Source: Cyclobacteriaceae bacterium | GTDB lineage: Bacteria; Bacteroidota; Bacteroidia; Cytophagales; Cyclobacteriaceae | Direction: 5' to 3' | Length of the DNA: 64,000 nucleotides | Assembly: GCA_025808415.1 (NCBI GenBank) | Contig: CP075525.1 | Span: forward strand, 3,023,501-3,087,500 | Shown: positions 1 to 8,922 of the stretch, piece by piece | Layout: each line of letters starts with the position of its first letter | Numbering within the stretch: position 1 is the first letter of the stretch | Translations under genes and position numbers: made by a program | Notes under the pieces: model-generated | What the model was told of the DNA's origin: nothing | What the model saw: the letters and a program-made list of their open reading frames with translations, nothing else | Databases searched by the model: none

Positions 1-677
1 ATGTAATGGGCACCACAACCGGCTGCGACCAGGTGCCCGAAGTATTGTAGGAAATGTAGATTTCCTCTATGAATTTATCGCCCGACCGCGTTTTGCCGGT
101 ATTAGGCCTAAGGGCCGTAAAAGCCAGGATGCTCTCATCGGCCGATACGACCGGATTATACTCAGTATATTTTGTATTTACCCCAAAACCGAAACTATTC
201 ACTTTAACCTGACGTGGTACTGACATGAATGCCACCGCATTATGGCACGTGGCAATGGCACGCTCAGCAGCTGCCACAGCCTTTTTGTCGGCTGTTGAAA
301 GTTCTTTGTATTTGGTAAAAGCATCAATTGCTTTTTGAAGGTCTTCGGTACGAAGATAAAGACCACCTAGGTCGTAATAGGTGCTGGCCGGAACTTTGGC
401 ACCATTCTTCAGGGCATGTTCAAAATACCCGATGGCCTTCATTTGCTCTGACAAGTCGGTGGATTTTTGATAGCAAACACCTGTTTTATAATGAGTTAGC
501 GGGTCTTTATCTCCTGCTTTAATGGCTTCCAGGTAAAGCGGAAGTGCCTGTTCGTAATTGCGGATACTGTAATACTTTTCAGCCTCCGCTGCTGCTTTGG
601 ATCCTTGCGCGTAACCTTTGTTGATAAACAAAATGAAGGTTAACAGCGCGAGCAATGCAATAAGAAGTCTTTTCATC
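1..677 (-). CDS. TPR / PD40 beta-propeller protein, 3' end outside window (PorE/OmpA-like architecture)
   Basis: The reading frame starts at an ATG at 677 (minus) and runs open to the window edge, so only about 225 residues are seen. The N-terminus (MKRLLIALLALLTFILFI) is a signal peptide ending near GYAQG. Residues about 27-150 form TPR-like helices (YYSIRNYEQALPLYLEAI, then a second repeat around AIGYFEHALKNGAK and a third around DLQKAIDAFTKYKEL). From about residue 165 the sequence turns into a PD40-like propeller (YNPVVSADESILAFTALRP). This order is that of PorE/SprE-associated and OmpA-tailed periplasmic proteins of Bacteroidota, which usually continue with a carboxypeptidase-regulatory-like domain and an OmpA peptidoglycan-binding domain. 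Those parts would lie outside the window, so the T9SS link is inference. Confidence 0.75.
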
Positions 678-1018
678 ACTATTTCAGGGTTTCGTTTTTT
701 GATGCAATGCTACGATCATCTGCCCTTAAAAATTGATCATTTTGGGCTTCAACCTTACAGATGCGGAGAACCGGGCTAAAATAGAACCCCCTCAACGTCT
801 GACTGCCCACCATGCAACTTTTAAACCTTTACTTAAGGTAAGCAATGATAAAGCATAGAAAGCTAAAATTTTGGCTATTCATTGGATTTAACCACTGGAA
901 TACCGAATTTTCGGTATGTTAGCCGTGTTCTTTGCTGTACCCAAGTGGTTTTTGCGGTTGAATGGGAGTTGCACGGGGTTAAGAAGGTGAGCACGGCCTG
1001 CGCCATTAAATCACTTCA
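678..1018. other. 341-base divergent intergenic region
   Basis: It lies between two divergently transcribed genes and has no credible coding frame. The only distinct structure is an 18-base inverted repeat at 900-917, listed separately. I found no clean Bacteroidota -33/-7 pair (TTTG and TAnnTTTG) on either strand. Near misses such as TAAAATTTTG at 863-872 have the wrong spacing. Confidence 0.6.
900..917. promoter_or_regulatory. Perfect 8-base inverted repeat upstream of the 1019-17672 gene run
   Basis: ATACCGAATTTTCGGTAT has arms ATACCGAA/TTCGGTAT separated by TT, 102 bases before the first start codon. It could be an operator for a dimeric regulator or a small mRNA hairpin. The sequence shows only the symmetry; the role is inference. 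Confidence 0.3.
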
Positions 1019-4000
1019 ATGGAAACTAAACAAAGCCTCTTCAGCCGGTTGCTTGACCTTCAAGAGGGTGAGGAAGGGCGTGTAGCCCTGCTATTGACCA
1101 TGGGTTTCTTCATGGGAGCCTTTCTGGCAACTTTTACCGTTGCAGCGCAAACGCTTTTTCTCAATAATTACAGCGAACAGGACGATTTGCCCGGAGCCTT
1201 TGCCATAGCAGGGGCCTTTGGCATGGTGGCTACCATCGCTTACAACTTTTTACAACGGAAAATACCTTTTCGGTTGCTGGGCATTTTAAGCCTGGTTGTA
1301 ATCATGCTGGTAACAGCTGCCATTGAATTTGCTGACCTTGTTTTTAAGGATAAGAACACGATTTATTTTTATGGCTTTACCCAACTGGTTCCTTTCACCC
1401 TCATTATCCTGCTGGTTTTTTGGGGCGCGTTTAACCGCTTCTTTAATGTACGACAATCGAAACGGCTTTTAGGTACGGTGGACCAAGGCGCCCTGGTGGC
1501 TTCACTGATTTCATTCTTTGCCATACCCATTGTACTCCCGTTGCTGCCCGGTGAAACTGAAGCCGACCAGGTTGAATCGCTATATACCCTGAGCCTAATC
1601 AGTATTACCATTTTTACCGGGTTATTCATTTATCTGTCCGTAAGATTTGCTGGCGAACGATGGTCGCTAAAGAAAGAGAAGGAAACAAATGTTAAGGTTT
1701 CCATAGCAGGTTTTTTTAAAAACCGCTACCTCATCATTCTTTCCACATTCGTTATCATCTCCATTGTTGCCCTGAACTTTGTGGAATACTCCTTCCTGAG
1801 TGTTTCCACCAAGCGCTTTAAGCCCGAGGAGCTGGCCAGTTTCCTGGCGTTATTTGAAGCAACCATTGTGATTTTTGCCTTTCTGTTTGATGTGTTCGCT
1901 TCAGAAAGGATTCTACAAGACTATGGCTTACGCGTGGCGATTTTAGTAAACCCGTTATTAATCATCTTATTTACCATAGCCGCGTTGATCATCGGTATTT
2001 CTTTTGGCTACACACCTGATAGCCCCTCGTTCACTATCTTCTTTGTGATGATTGCCATGAGTATGCTCTTTATCAACTCCACAAAGGAAGCCCTGGACGA
2101 GCCCGCCTTCAAACTCTATCAGTTGCCGGTAGAAACCAATATCAAAATTGATGTTCAAACCAAAGTAGAGGGAATTGTTACCGGCTTTGCCACCATGATT
2201 GCCGGGGGCCTGATTTACCTCATCAACAAAGTGCAAATATTCGACTTCCTGTACATCACACTGTTTACATTGCCCATCGTTGGCCTATGGTATTTCGTGG
2301 GAAACAAAATGTATTCGAGCTACCGCAAAACGTTGCAAAAAACATTGATCATCAATAAATCAAAAGTTGAGCATACAGTTGAACAGGAATACACGGTTGA
2401 CCGGGTTTTGGAAAAAGAAATCAAAAGCTCGGTTGAAGACAAAGTACTTTACGGCTTGCGCCTGATGGAAAAAATTGAACCGGCCCTGTTCGAAAACGCT
2501 GTTCTTGGTCTTGCGAACAGCAGCCACCATAAAGTAAAAGCATTTGCATTGGAGAAAATGCAGGCCCTGGGTATCGACAAAGATTCAGATGTTACCCGTT
2601 TGGCGACACAGGCCACCAACGCTGCTGAGGACAGTGACTTGTTGTCCATCAATCCGGAAAAATTGATGAAACTTAGCAAATCGGTAAAACCGGCCGACCG
2701 GATGTTGACCGCCAAACTGTTGCGCAGACTCATCAGCCAGCGTACCATTTTCATTTTACTGGAACTTCTGCGCGATGCCGACTACAACGTGCGCCATGAA
2801 GCGCTGATTACCGCGCGCAAAGTGAAACGGCCCGAAACCTGGCCAACGCTGATCGAACTCCTCTCCTCACCTTCATATTGTCATCAGGCAACGGCTGCCC
2901 TTATTGAAGCCGGTGAGCCTGTACTGCCCGTATTGGAAACTGCTTTTCACAAATCCGGGCAAACCGACCTGGTGATGCTACGGATAGTACAAATTATCGG
3001 GCGCATTGGTGGCCAGCAGGCATTGGATTTACTCTGGAAGAAAGCCGATTACCCCGACAAACGAATCGTAAAACAAATACTATACTCCCTTCGCTACATA
3101 AATTACCGGGCCAGTGGACGCCAGGCGCGTGAAGTAATGGACTTGCTGGAAGCTGAAATCAGTAAAGCCATTTGGAACCAGGCTGCACTGTATGAGCTTC
3201 CGCAAACAGAGCACTATCAATTGATGCGCAGTGCCCTACGCGAAGAAATCCGGATGAACAACAACCAGATTACTTTACTACTGTCCATTCTCTACGATCC
3301 GGAAGCAGTACAATTAGTTAAAGAAAACATTGAATCGGGCGACCCCAATGGCATTGCTTATGCCATTGAATTGATGGACTTGTTCGTTGATCCAGACCTC
3401 AAGCCGAAACTCTTCCCGTTATTCGATGATATACCCGTGCCGCGCAAACTGGAGCTTTTACAAATCTATTTTCCGCGCGAAAACTACAACCCCGTTCAGG
3501 TAATCAATTACATCCTTAACCGCGATTTCAACCTAAACAACCGGTGGACCAAAGTTTGTGCTGCCTACACTTCAGCTTACATACCCGAGTTTCGTGTTAG
3601 CCGTGGATTAATTGCACAGATGTTTAACCGCGATAAACTACTGCAGGAAACAGCCGCCTGGGTTATTTATAATAAAGACAAAAACGCTTACAACACCATT
3701 TCAGAAAGGCTTCCCGACCGGGATAAACGTTACCTTGACTCCGCCATTGAAAACAACCAGTTGCTGGATGGACTAAACGATGGATTCTTTTTGGGTATAG
3801 AAATGATCATGTTCCTGAAACAACTGCCTGAATTTAAAAACATAAACGGTGTATTGTTGGCCGACCTGTTTGATAAAATTGTTGCCTACGATTTAAACAA
3901 GGGCGAAAAAATTTCCTTCAACCCTGCCGACCAAAACAGTCCGATTTTTATTGTAGCCCATGGCGAAGTACAACTAAAAGAAGATGGCGTTAGCAAAATA

Positions 4001-4201
4001 ACCTTAGCACCCGGCCAGGTATACGGTGAATTGTTCAGCTTGAACGGCCAGGGGCTAAAGCTGAATTCAATGGAGGCTGTTGAGCGCGCTGTAGTTTTTC
4101 ACATCAACCTGATGGACTTCTTTTTCGTATTAGCCAATCATCACGAACTGGTGGAAAAATTCATTCGCAACGTAACCGAAAAACAAGAAACACTATCGTA
4201 A
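1019..4201 (+). CDS. NTT/MFS-like carrier fused to HEAT repeats and a cNMP-binding-like domain
   Basis: 1060 residues. About residues 20-440 contain some ten to twelve hydrophobic segments resembling the ADP/ATP carrier (NTT) branch of the MFS, including FWGAFNRFFNVRQSKRLLG in the first half. Residues about 465-800 are helical HEAT-like repeats (for example TIFILLELLRDADYNVRHEA, then ALITARKVKRPETWPTLIEL). Residues about 935-1045 look like a cyclic-nucleotide-binding beta roll (GEKISFNPADQNSPIFIVAHGEVQL, then APGQVYGELFSL). I do not see the full PRAA(T/S)-type cNMP phosphate cassette, so binding may be lost. It is the first gene of a plus-strand run; the next starts 31 bases later. Substrate is unknown: nucleotide exchange is known for the NTT family, but for this protein it is inference. 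A sensor or scaffold role is equally possible. Confidence 0.75.
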   Translation: METKQSLFSRLLDLQEGEEGRVALLLTMGFFMGAFLATFTVAAQTLFLNNYSEQDDLPGAFAIAGAFGMVATIAYNFLQRKIPFRLLGILSLVVIMLVTAAIEFADLVFKDKNTIYFYGFTQLVPFTLIILLVFWGAFNRFFNVRQSKRLLGTVDQGALVASLISFFAIPIVLPLLPGETEADQVESLYTLSLISITIFTGLFIYLSVRFAGERWSLKKEKETNVKVSIAGFFKNRYLIILSTFVIISIVALNFVEYSFLSVSTKRFKPEELASFLALFEATIVIFAFLFDVFASERILQDYGLRVAILVNPLLIILFTIAALIIGISFGYTPDSPSFTIFFVMIAMSMLFINSTKEALDEPAFKLYQLPVETNIKIDVQTKVEGIVTGFATMIAGGLIYLINKVQIFDFLYITLFTLPIVGLWYFVGNKMYSSYRKTLQKTLIINKSKVEHTVEQEYTVDRVLEKEIKSSVEDKVLYGLRLMEKIEPALFENAVLGLANSSHHKVKAFALEKMQALGIDKDSDVTRLATQATNAAEDSDLLSINPEKLMKLSKSVKPADRMLTAKLLRRLISQRTIFILLELLRDADYNVRHEALITARKVKRPETWPTLIELLSSPSYCHQATAALIEAGEPVLPVLETAFHKSGQTDLVMLRIVQIIGRIGGQQALDLLWKKADYPDKRIVKQILYSLRYINYRASGRQAREVMDLLEAEISKAIWNQAALYELPQTEHYQLMRSALREEIRMNNNQITLLLSILYDPEAVQLVKENIESGDPNGIAYAIELMDLFVDPDLKPKLFPLFDDIPVPRKLELLQIYFPRENYNPVQVINYILNRDFNLNNRWTKVCAAYTSAYIPEFRVSRGLIAQMFNRDKLLQETAAWVIYNKDKNAYNTISERLPDRDKRYLDSAIENNQLLDGLNDGFFLGIEMIMFLKQLPEFKNINGVLLADLFDKIVAYDLNKGEKISFNPADQNSPIFIVAHGEVQLKEDGVSKITLAPGQVYGELFSLNGQGLKLNSMEAVERAVVFHINLMDFFFVLANHHELVEKFIRNVTEKQETLS

Positions 4202-4232
4202 CCCATAAACCTTAAACCATACCACCCCAACC

Positions 4233-5672
4233 ATGAAGCTTGAAGTTGATGTACTTATAATTTTCTCGGATAAAGATAATGAAACACTGCAGGGCCAACA
4301 GGGCTGGGTAACCCAGTTTAAGAAATTCCTCGACCTGATGCTTACGCAAGTGCTGGGGTCGAAACCCAACATTTTACTCAAGAGCGAGTACGATAACATG
4401 GCCTCACCTAAGCTGGACAATGCCGCTACCCTGGTGAGTATCCTTTCTCCGTATTTTATCCAATCCGGTCAGTGCCTTGATAACCTGGAAACGTTTTACC
4501 AGGCAGCGGAAGCCAGCGGGCAAAATCGCAACCGGGTATTTAAAGTTTTTAAGAATCCCTTATCTGTACAGGAGCAACCCCCTCGCTTACGCGAGTTAAT
4601 CGGTTATGAAATGTACCAGTTGGATACCGAAACCGGTGAGGTTCGCGAGTACTCAGACTATTTCAGTTCTGAAGCCGAGCGACAGTATTGGATGAAGATG
4701 GTGGATTTAGCCTATGATATTTACGATACCCTCATCCAACTAAAAGAAACCGGTACGAAAACCGAAGTAAAAAACATTTTTAAACGCAAAACCATTTACC
4801 TGGCCGAAACCGGGCACGATTTATCTGTACAACGCAATATCATCAAGCGTGAACTTCAGCGCCATGGTTACATTGTAACGCCAACCAAAACACTGCCCGG
4901 CAACATACACGATTTGGAAAAAGCAGTAAGAAAGGATTTGGAAGATGCACAACTTTCCATTCATTTAATTGGCAGCGCTTATGGCGAAATACCCGATGGT
5001 TCCGACCGCTCCATTGTTGAATTGCAAAACCGGTTTGCAGCAGAAAAGAGCCAGAAAGTAAGCAAGGATCAATTCACCCGCCTCATCTGGATAAGCCCGC
5101 TGCTGATCAACGCCAGCGAACGGCAGCGCGCATTCATTGACAACATTAAGCGTGACACCGAAGCACAGGAAGGCGCGGAGATTTTACAAACGCCTCTGGA
5201 GGATTTCAAAAACATTATGCGCGAAGAACTAATGGAAGCGGATGAAAAACGCACCCTGGATGATACCGGTGGAAAATCCATTTACCTGGTGCATGACCGC
5301 GTTGACCATAACGAGGTAAAACCGTTAATCGAAGTGATTGAAAAAAGTGGTTACAAAGTGCTTATGCCGGGTTTCGAAGGCGAACTGCTGGACCTCCGCC
5401 AAAAACATATCGACAACCTGCGCAACTTCGATGCAGCCATTATCTATAAAGGAAAGGTGAACGATCAATGGGTGCGTATGAAAGTATTGGATTTGCTTAA
5501 AGCCCCGGGCTTTGGAAGAAAAAAGCCGATAAAAGGAAAAGCAGTTTTTGCCGCAACCGGTGCCAGCTTAAACCTGGAGGCTTTCAAGAACCAGAATTTG
5601 CGCATCGTGCAGGCAGACCCGCGCGACACAGCCCAATCGATAAAGTCGTTGTTGGAAGAGTTTAATGGTTAA
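4233..5672 (+). CDS. Tandem TIR-like / DUF4062-like protein
   Basis: 479 residues, soluble, no signal peptide. Three alpha/beta segments each begin with a beta strand typical of TIR-like folds: VDVLIIFSDKD (residues 5-15), KTIYLAETGHD (186-196) and KSIYLVHDR (348-356). Segment 1 has LVSILSPYFIQSGQCLDNLE, which mirrors the TIR motif ending in S-x-W-C-x-x-E, but here Trp is Gln79-Gln80 and the catalytic Glu position is Asn84 (Glu86 lies two residues on). Segment 2 carries ISLIHLIG-like text (LSIHLIGSAYGEIPDG) as in DUF4062. NAD hydrolysis is therefore doubtful; a protein-interaction or signalling role fits better. It lies 31 bases after the carrier gene and 64 bases before the STAND gene, which argues for a shared function. 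The domain calls rest on motif reading only. Confidence 0.7.
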   Translation: MKLEVDVLIIFSDKDNETLQGQQGWVTQFKKFLDLMLTQVLGSKPNILLKSEYDNMASPKLDNAATLVSILSPYFIQSGQCLDNLETFYQAAEASGQNRNRVFKVFKNPLSVQEQPPRLRELIGYEMYQLDTETGEVREYSDYFSSEAERQYWMKMVDLAYDIYDTLIQLKETGTKTEVKNIFKRKTIYLAETGHDLSVQRNIIKRELQRHGYIVTPTKTLPGNIHDLEKAVRKDLEDAQLSIHLIGSAYGEIPDGSDRSIVELQNRFAAEKSQKVSKDQFTRLIWISPLLINASERQRAFIDNIKRDTEAQEGAEILQTPLEDFKNIMREELMEADEKRTLDDTGGKSIYLVHDRVDHNEVKPLIEVIEKSGYKVLMPGFEGELLDLRQKHIDNLRNFDAAIIYKGKVNDQWVRMKVLDLLKAPGFGRKKPIKGKAVFAATGASLNLEAFKNQNLRIVQADPRDTAQSIKSLLEEFNG

Positions 5673-5736
5673 AAATAAAAGTGTAAAACCGAACGCATAA
5701 ATCTTAACATTCATACCACCCTTAATCAAAACGTTT

Positions 5737-8700
5737 ATGCCACAATACGTTGACGAAAAGGTATCGGTACAAAATCCTTTCCCAGGATTACGGCCGTTTA
5801 AAATCGAAGAAAGCCATTTGTTCTTTGGCCGGGAGGGCCAGAGTGATGAAGTGCTCCTTAAACTTTCCAAGAACCGCTTCGTTGGCGTTATCGGCCCTTC
5901 CGGTAGCGGTAAGTCTTCCTTTATTTATTGTGGCGTGTTACCAATCCTTTATGGCGGTTTTCTTACCGATGCCAGCCCCAACTGGGAAGTAATTGTTACC
6001 CGTCCCGGTGCTGGCCCTATTGACAACCTGGCCGAATCATTATTAAAGAACAACCAGGAATATTTGAATGCCGAAGTTGAAGAACAAAAAATAAAACGCA
6101 CCATCTTCTCAACGCTGCTGCGCAGCAGTTCATTGGGTTTGGTTGAGGCGGTTGAGCAATCGCGCAGGTCGGCCGATGTGAATTACTTAATCTTGGTCGA
6201 TCAGTTTGAAGAGCTCTTCCGCTTTAAAGACAGCACCGATCCGAATTCCGTAAACGAAACACTGGCCTTTGTTAACCTGCTGATGGAGGCCGTGAACTAT
6301 CCGGATGCGCCCATCTATGTTGCCATAACCATGCGTTCGGATTTCATTGGCGACTGTGCGCAATTCCCTGAACTTACCCGTAAAATAAATGATAGCCACT
6401 ACCTCATTCCACAATTGACCCGCGAACAAAAACGCAGGGCCATTGAGGGGCCTGTAGCCGTAGGTGGCGCTAATATTACTTCGCGATTGGTGCAGCAATT
6501 ACTAAATGATCTTGGGGATAATCCAGATCAGTTGCCCATTCTGCAACATGCCCTCATGCGCACATGGGACTACTGGAGCCACTACCGCGATTACGAAGAA
6601 GAACAGGTTGACTTAAAGCACTACGAGGCGATAGGCACCATGGCCGAGGCGTTGAGTATGCACGCCAACGAAGCCTATGATGAACTTACCGAAGCGCAGA
6701 AGCACATATGCGAAATAATGTTTAAGGCCATTACGGAAAAACGGGGCGAAAACTTTGGTATTCGAAGGCCTACCCGCTTAAATGAAATTGCAGCCATTGC
6801 CGATTGCTCCGAACAGGATGTTGCCGAAGTAATAGAAAAATTCCGCGAACCGGGCCGTTCCTTGCTCACCCCAGCACACGGCACACCACTTACTTCAAAA
6901 TCCATGGTGGATATTTCGCATGAAAGTTTAATGCGGATTTGGGTGCGGTTGAAAAACTGGGTGGATGATGAAGCCGATGCTGTGCAAATGTATTTGCGGT
7001 TGGCCGAAGCATCGGCACAATATCAGGTTGGTAAAGCCGGCTTATGGCGCCCGCCCGATTTGCAATTGGCGCTGAACTGGTTAGCGAAACATAAACCCAC
7101 TTTAGTTTGGGGGCAGCGGTACAACCCGGCCTTCGAGCGCACCATGATCTTTCTGGAATACTCCAAGAAAGAATTCGAGACTGAACAGCGCATTCGCGAA
7201 CTGGAACAAAAGCGAAAACTGCAACGCGCCAGGATTACCGCCCTGGTGTTTGGTACACTCACCGTAATTGCGCTTCTATTTTTGGTGTATGCCTTTATTC
7301 AAAAAGCAGAAGCTGAAGATCAATTCAACCGCGCTGAAGCCGAACGTGCCCGTGCCGAAGAAAACTATTTAGCCGCTGAAGCTGCACGAAAAGAAGCTGA
7401 ACAACGTAGGGTTGAGGCCGAAGACGCGCGCAAAAATGAAGAAGCCCAGCGCTTATTGGCAGATCAAGCCAGAAAAGAGGCCGAGGAAAACGAAGCAGAG
7501 GCCAAAAAACAGGAAGCTGAGGCCAGGAGACAAAAAGGGCTTGCGGAAGCCAATGAAAAAACTGCCCTGGCCAATGAAAAATTAGCCAAAGCCAATGAAG
7601 AAAAAGCCAATATTGCCCGGGCCGATGCAACACGCAGGCGCTACGTAGCCCAGGCCAAGGCCATGGCTTTGCAATCGCTAACCCTCAGCAGTGATTTGCA
7701 ACTGGAAGCCCTGCTGGCACAACAGGCTTATTACTTTAATACAAATAACGATGGCTATGAATTTGATACCGACATCTACAACGGACTTTATTTTGCATTA
7801 AAAAACAAAACCGATAAAGCTGGTAAAGCCAACCCGCACCCCCTTACAACCAGTTTAAAAGGTCATGATTTCGGGGCAGCAAGGTCGTTGGTTACCCACG
7901 GCAAGGATGAACATATATATTCCGGTGGAAGCGATGGCAAAATTATACGGTGGGCTCATCGTAATAATTCATGGCAAGGCGAAACCTTGGTTGACAAAGT
8001 GAAACGCCCCAACTACCAGGTATACTCAATGGATATCAGCCCCGATGAAACCAGGCTGGCAGCAGCCGGACTATACACCCTTGATGATCGGAACAACTAT
8101 ATTGAATTGTATGACCTGAACAACATGAAAGCAGAGCCCAAAAAAATCACCGGCTTTACTTACAACATTGAGGATGTACATTTCACACCCGATGGCAAGG
8201 GTTTATTTGCCCGCGATAACGGTGGCATGAGTATAAAGCTGGCCGACTTTAACACGGCAAAAGAAGTTGTTAAAGCTCCGGTAAAAATAAACGCTATCGA
8301 CTTAAGCGGTGATGGAAAAAAATTGGCCGGTGCTGGCGATAACGGAACATTGTACATATGGGACGTAACCAACAACTTTACGGTTACAGAAGTAAAAAAT
8401 CTTGGCCGAAGCCTCACGGCCGTAACCTGGCACCCAACCGAAAATCAATTGATTGTCGGTAATGAAGCCGGCTTGTTGCGTATTGTGCGAAACAATATAC
8501 TCGTGCGTAATCTGCCGGGGCACGATGGCCCTATCGAAAAAATCGTCTACAACCACGCGGGCAGTTTCTTTGCCTCAGCCAGTAAAGACCGTTCCGTTAG
8601 GATATGGAATGTAAACCGGTTAACCGAACCACCCATTCGATTATTTGACCACACCGACTGGATTTGGTCGCTTACATTTTCACCGGATGACGAACAACTG

Positions 8701-8919
8701 ATGGTGGGCTTGCAAAGCAGTAGCCAGCGTGTCCGCTTAGGCGCTATTGAAACGGAAGAAAGTATTCGCGCATATCCAACAAAAATTTCAACAATGTCCA
8801 ACATCCTCTGCAAGGAATTTATCGAGCGTGACATGACACCCGATGAATGGGCTACTTACGTGGGTAAGGATTTGGATTATGAATCGACTTGTAAAAATTT
8901 TAAACCCGGAACGAATTAA
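5737..8919 (+). CDS. STAND-family NTPase with one membrane segment, coiled coil and WD40 repeats
   Basis: 1060 residues. The N-terminus NPFPGLRPFKIEES...FFGRE is the hallmark of nSTAND1-type P-loop NTPases. Walker A is GPSGSGKSS (53-61) and Walker B LILVDQFEEL (151-160). A winged-helix/arm region follows to about 490. One hydrophobic segment lies at about 499-521 (ITALVFGTLTVIALLFLVYA). Then comes an Ala/Glu/Arg-rich coiled coil (about 522-650) and WD40-type repeats (about 700-1010, for example SASKDRSVRIWNV). If the single segment spans the membrane, the NTPase is cytoplasmic and the propeller periplasmic. The next gene starts 3 bases after the stop, so they are translationally linked. STAND proteins generally oligomerise after ligand sensing; the ligand here is unknown. 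Confidence 0.85.
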   Translation: MPQYVDEKVSVQNPFPGLRPFKIEESHLFFGREGQSDEVLLKLSKNRFVGVIGPSGSGKSSFIYCGVLPILYGGFLTDASPNWEVIVTRPGAGPIDNLAESLLKNNQEYLNAEVEEQKIKRTIFSTLLRSSSLGLVEAVEQSRRSADVNYLILVDQFEELFRFKDSTDPNSVNETLAFVNLLMEAVNYPDAPIYVAITMRSDFIGDCAQFPELTRKINDSHYLIPQLTREQKRRAIEGPVAVGGANITSRLVQQLLNDLGDNPDQLPILQHALMRTWDYWSHYRDYEEEQVDLKHYEAIGTMAEALSMHANEAYDELTEAQKHICEIMFKAITEKRGENFGIRRPTRLNEIAAIADCSEQDVAEVIEKFREPGRSLLTPAHGTPLTSKSMVDISHESLMRIWVRLKNWVDDEADAVQMYLRLAEASAQYQVGKAGLWRPPDLQLALNWLAKHKPTLVWGQRYNPAFERTMIFLEYSKKEFETEQRIRELEQKRKLQRARITALVFGTLTVIALLFLVYAFIQKAEAEDQFNRAEAERARAEENYLAAEAARKEAEQRRVEAEDARKNEEAQRLLADQARKEAEENEAEAKKQEAEARRQKGLAEANEKTALANEKLAKANEEKANIARADATRRRYVAQAKAMALQSLTLSSDLQLEALLAQQAYYFNTNNDGYEFDTDIYNGLYFALKNKTDKAGKANPHPLTTSLKGHDFGAARSLVTHGKDEHIYSGGSDGKIIRWAHRNNSWQGETLVDKVKRPNYQVYSMDISPDETRLAAAGLYTLDDRNNYIELYDLNNMKAEPKKITGFTYNIEDVHFTPDGKGLFARDNGGMSIKLADFNTAKEVVKAPVKINAIDLSGDGKKLAGAGDNGTLYIWDVTNNFTVTEVKNLGRSLTAVTWHPTENQLIVGNEAGLLRIVRNNILVRNLPGHDGPIEKIVYNHAGSFFASASKDRSVRIWNVNRLTEPPIRLFDHTDWIWSLTFSPDDEQLMVGLQSSSQRVRLGAIETEESIRAYPTKISTMSNILCKEFIERDMTPDEWATYVGKDLDYESTCKNFKPGTN

Positions 8920-8922
8920 TCT

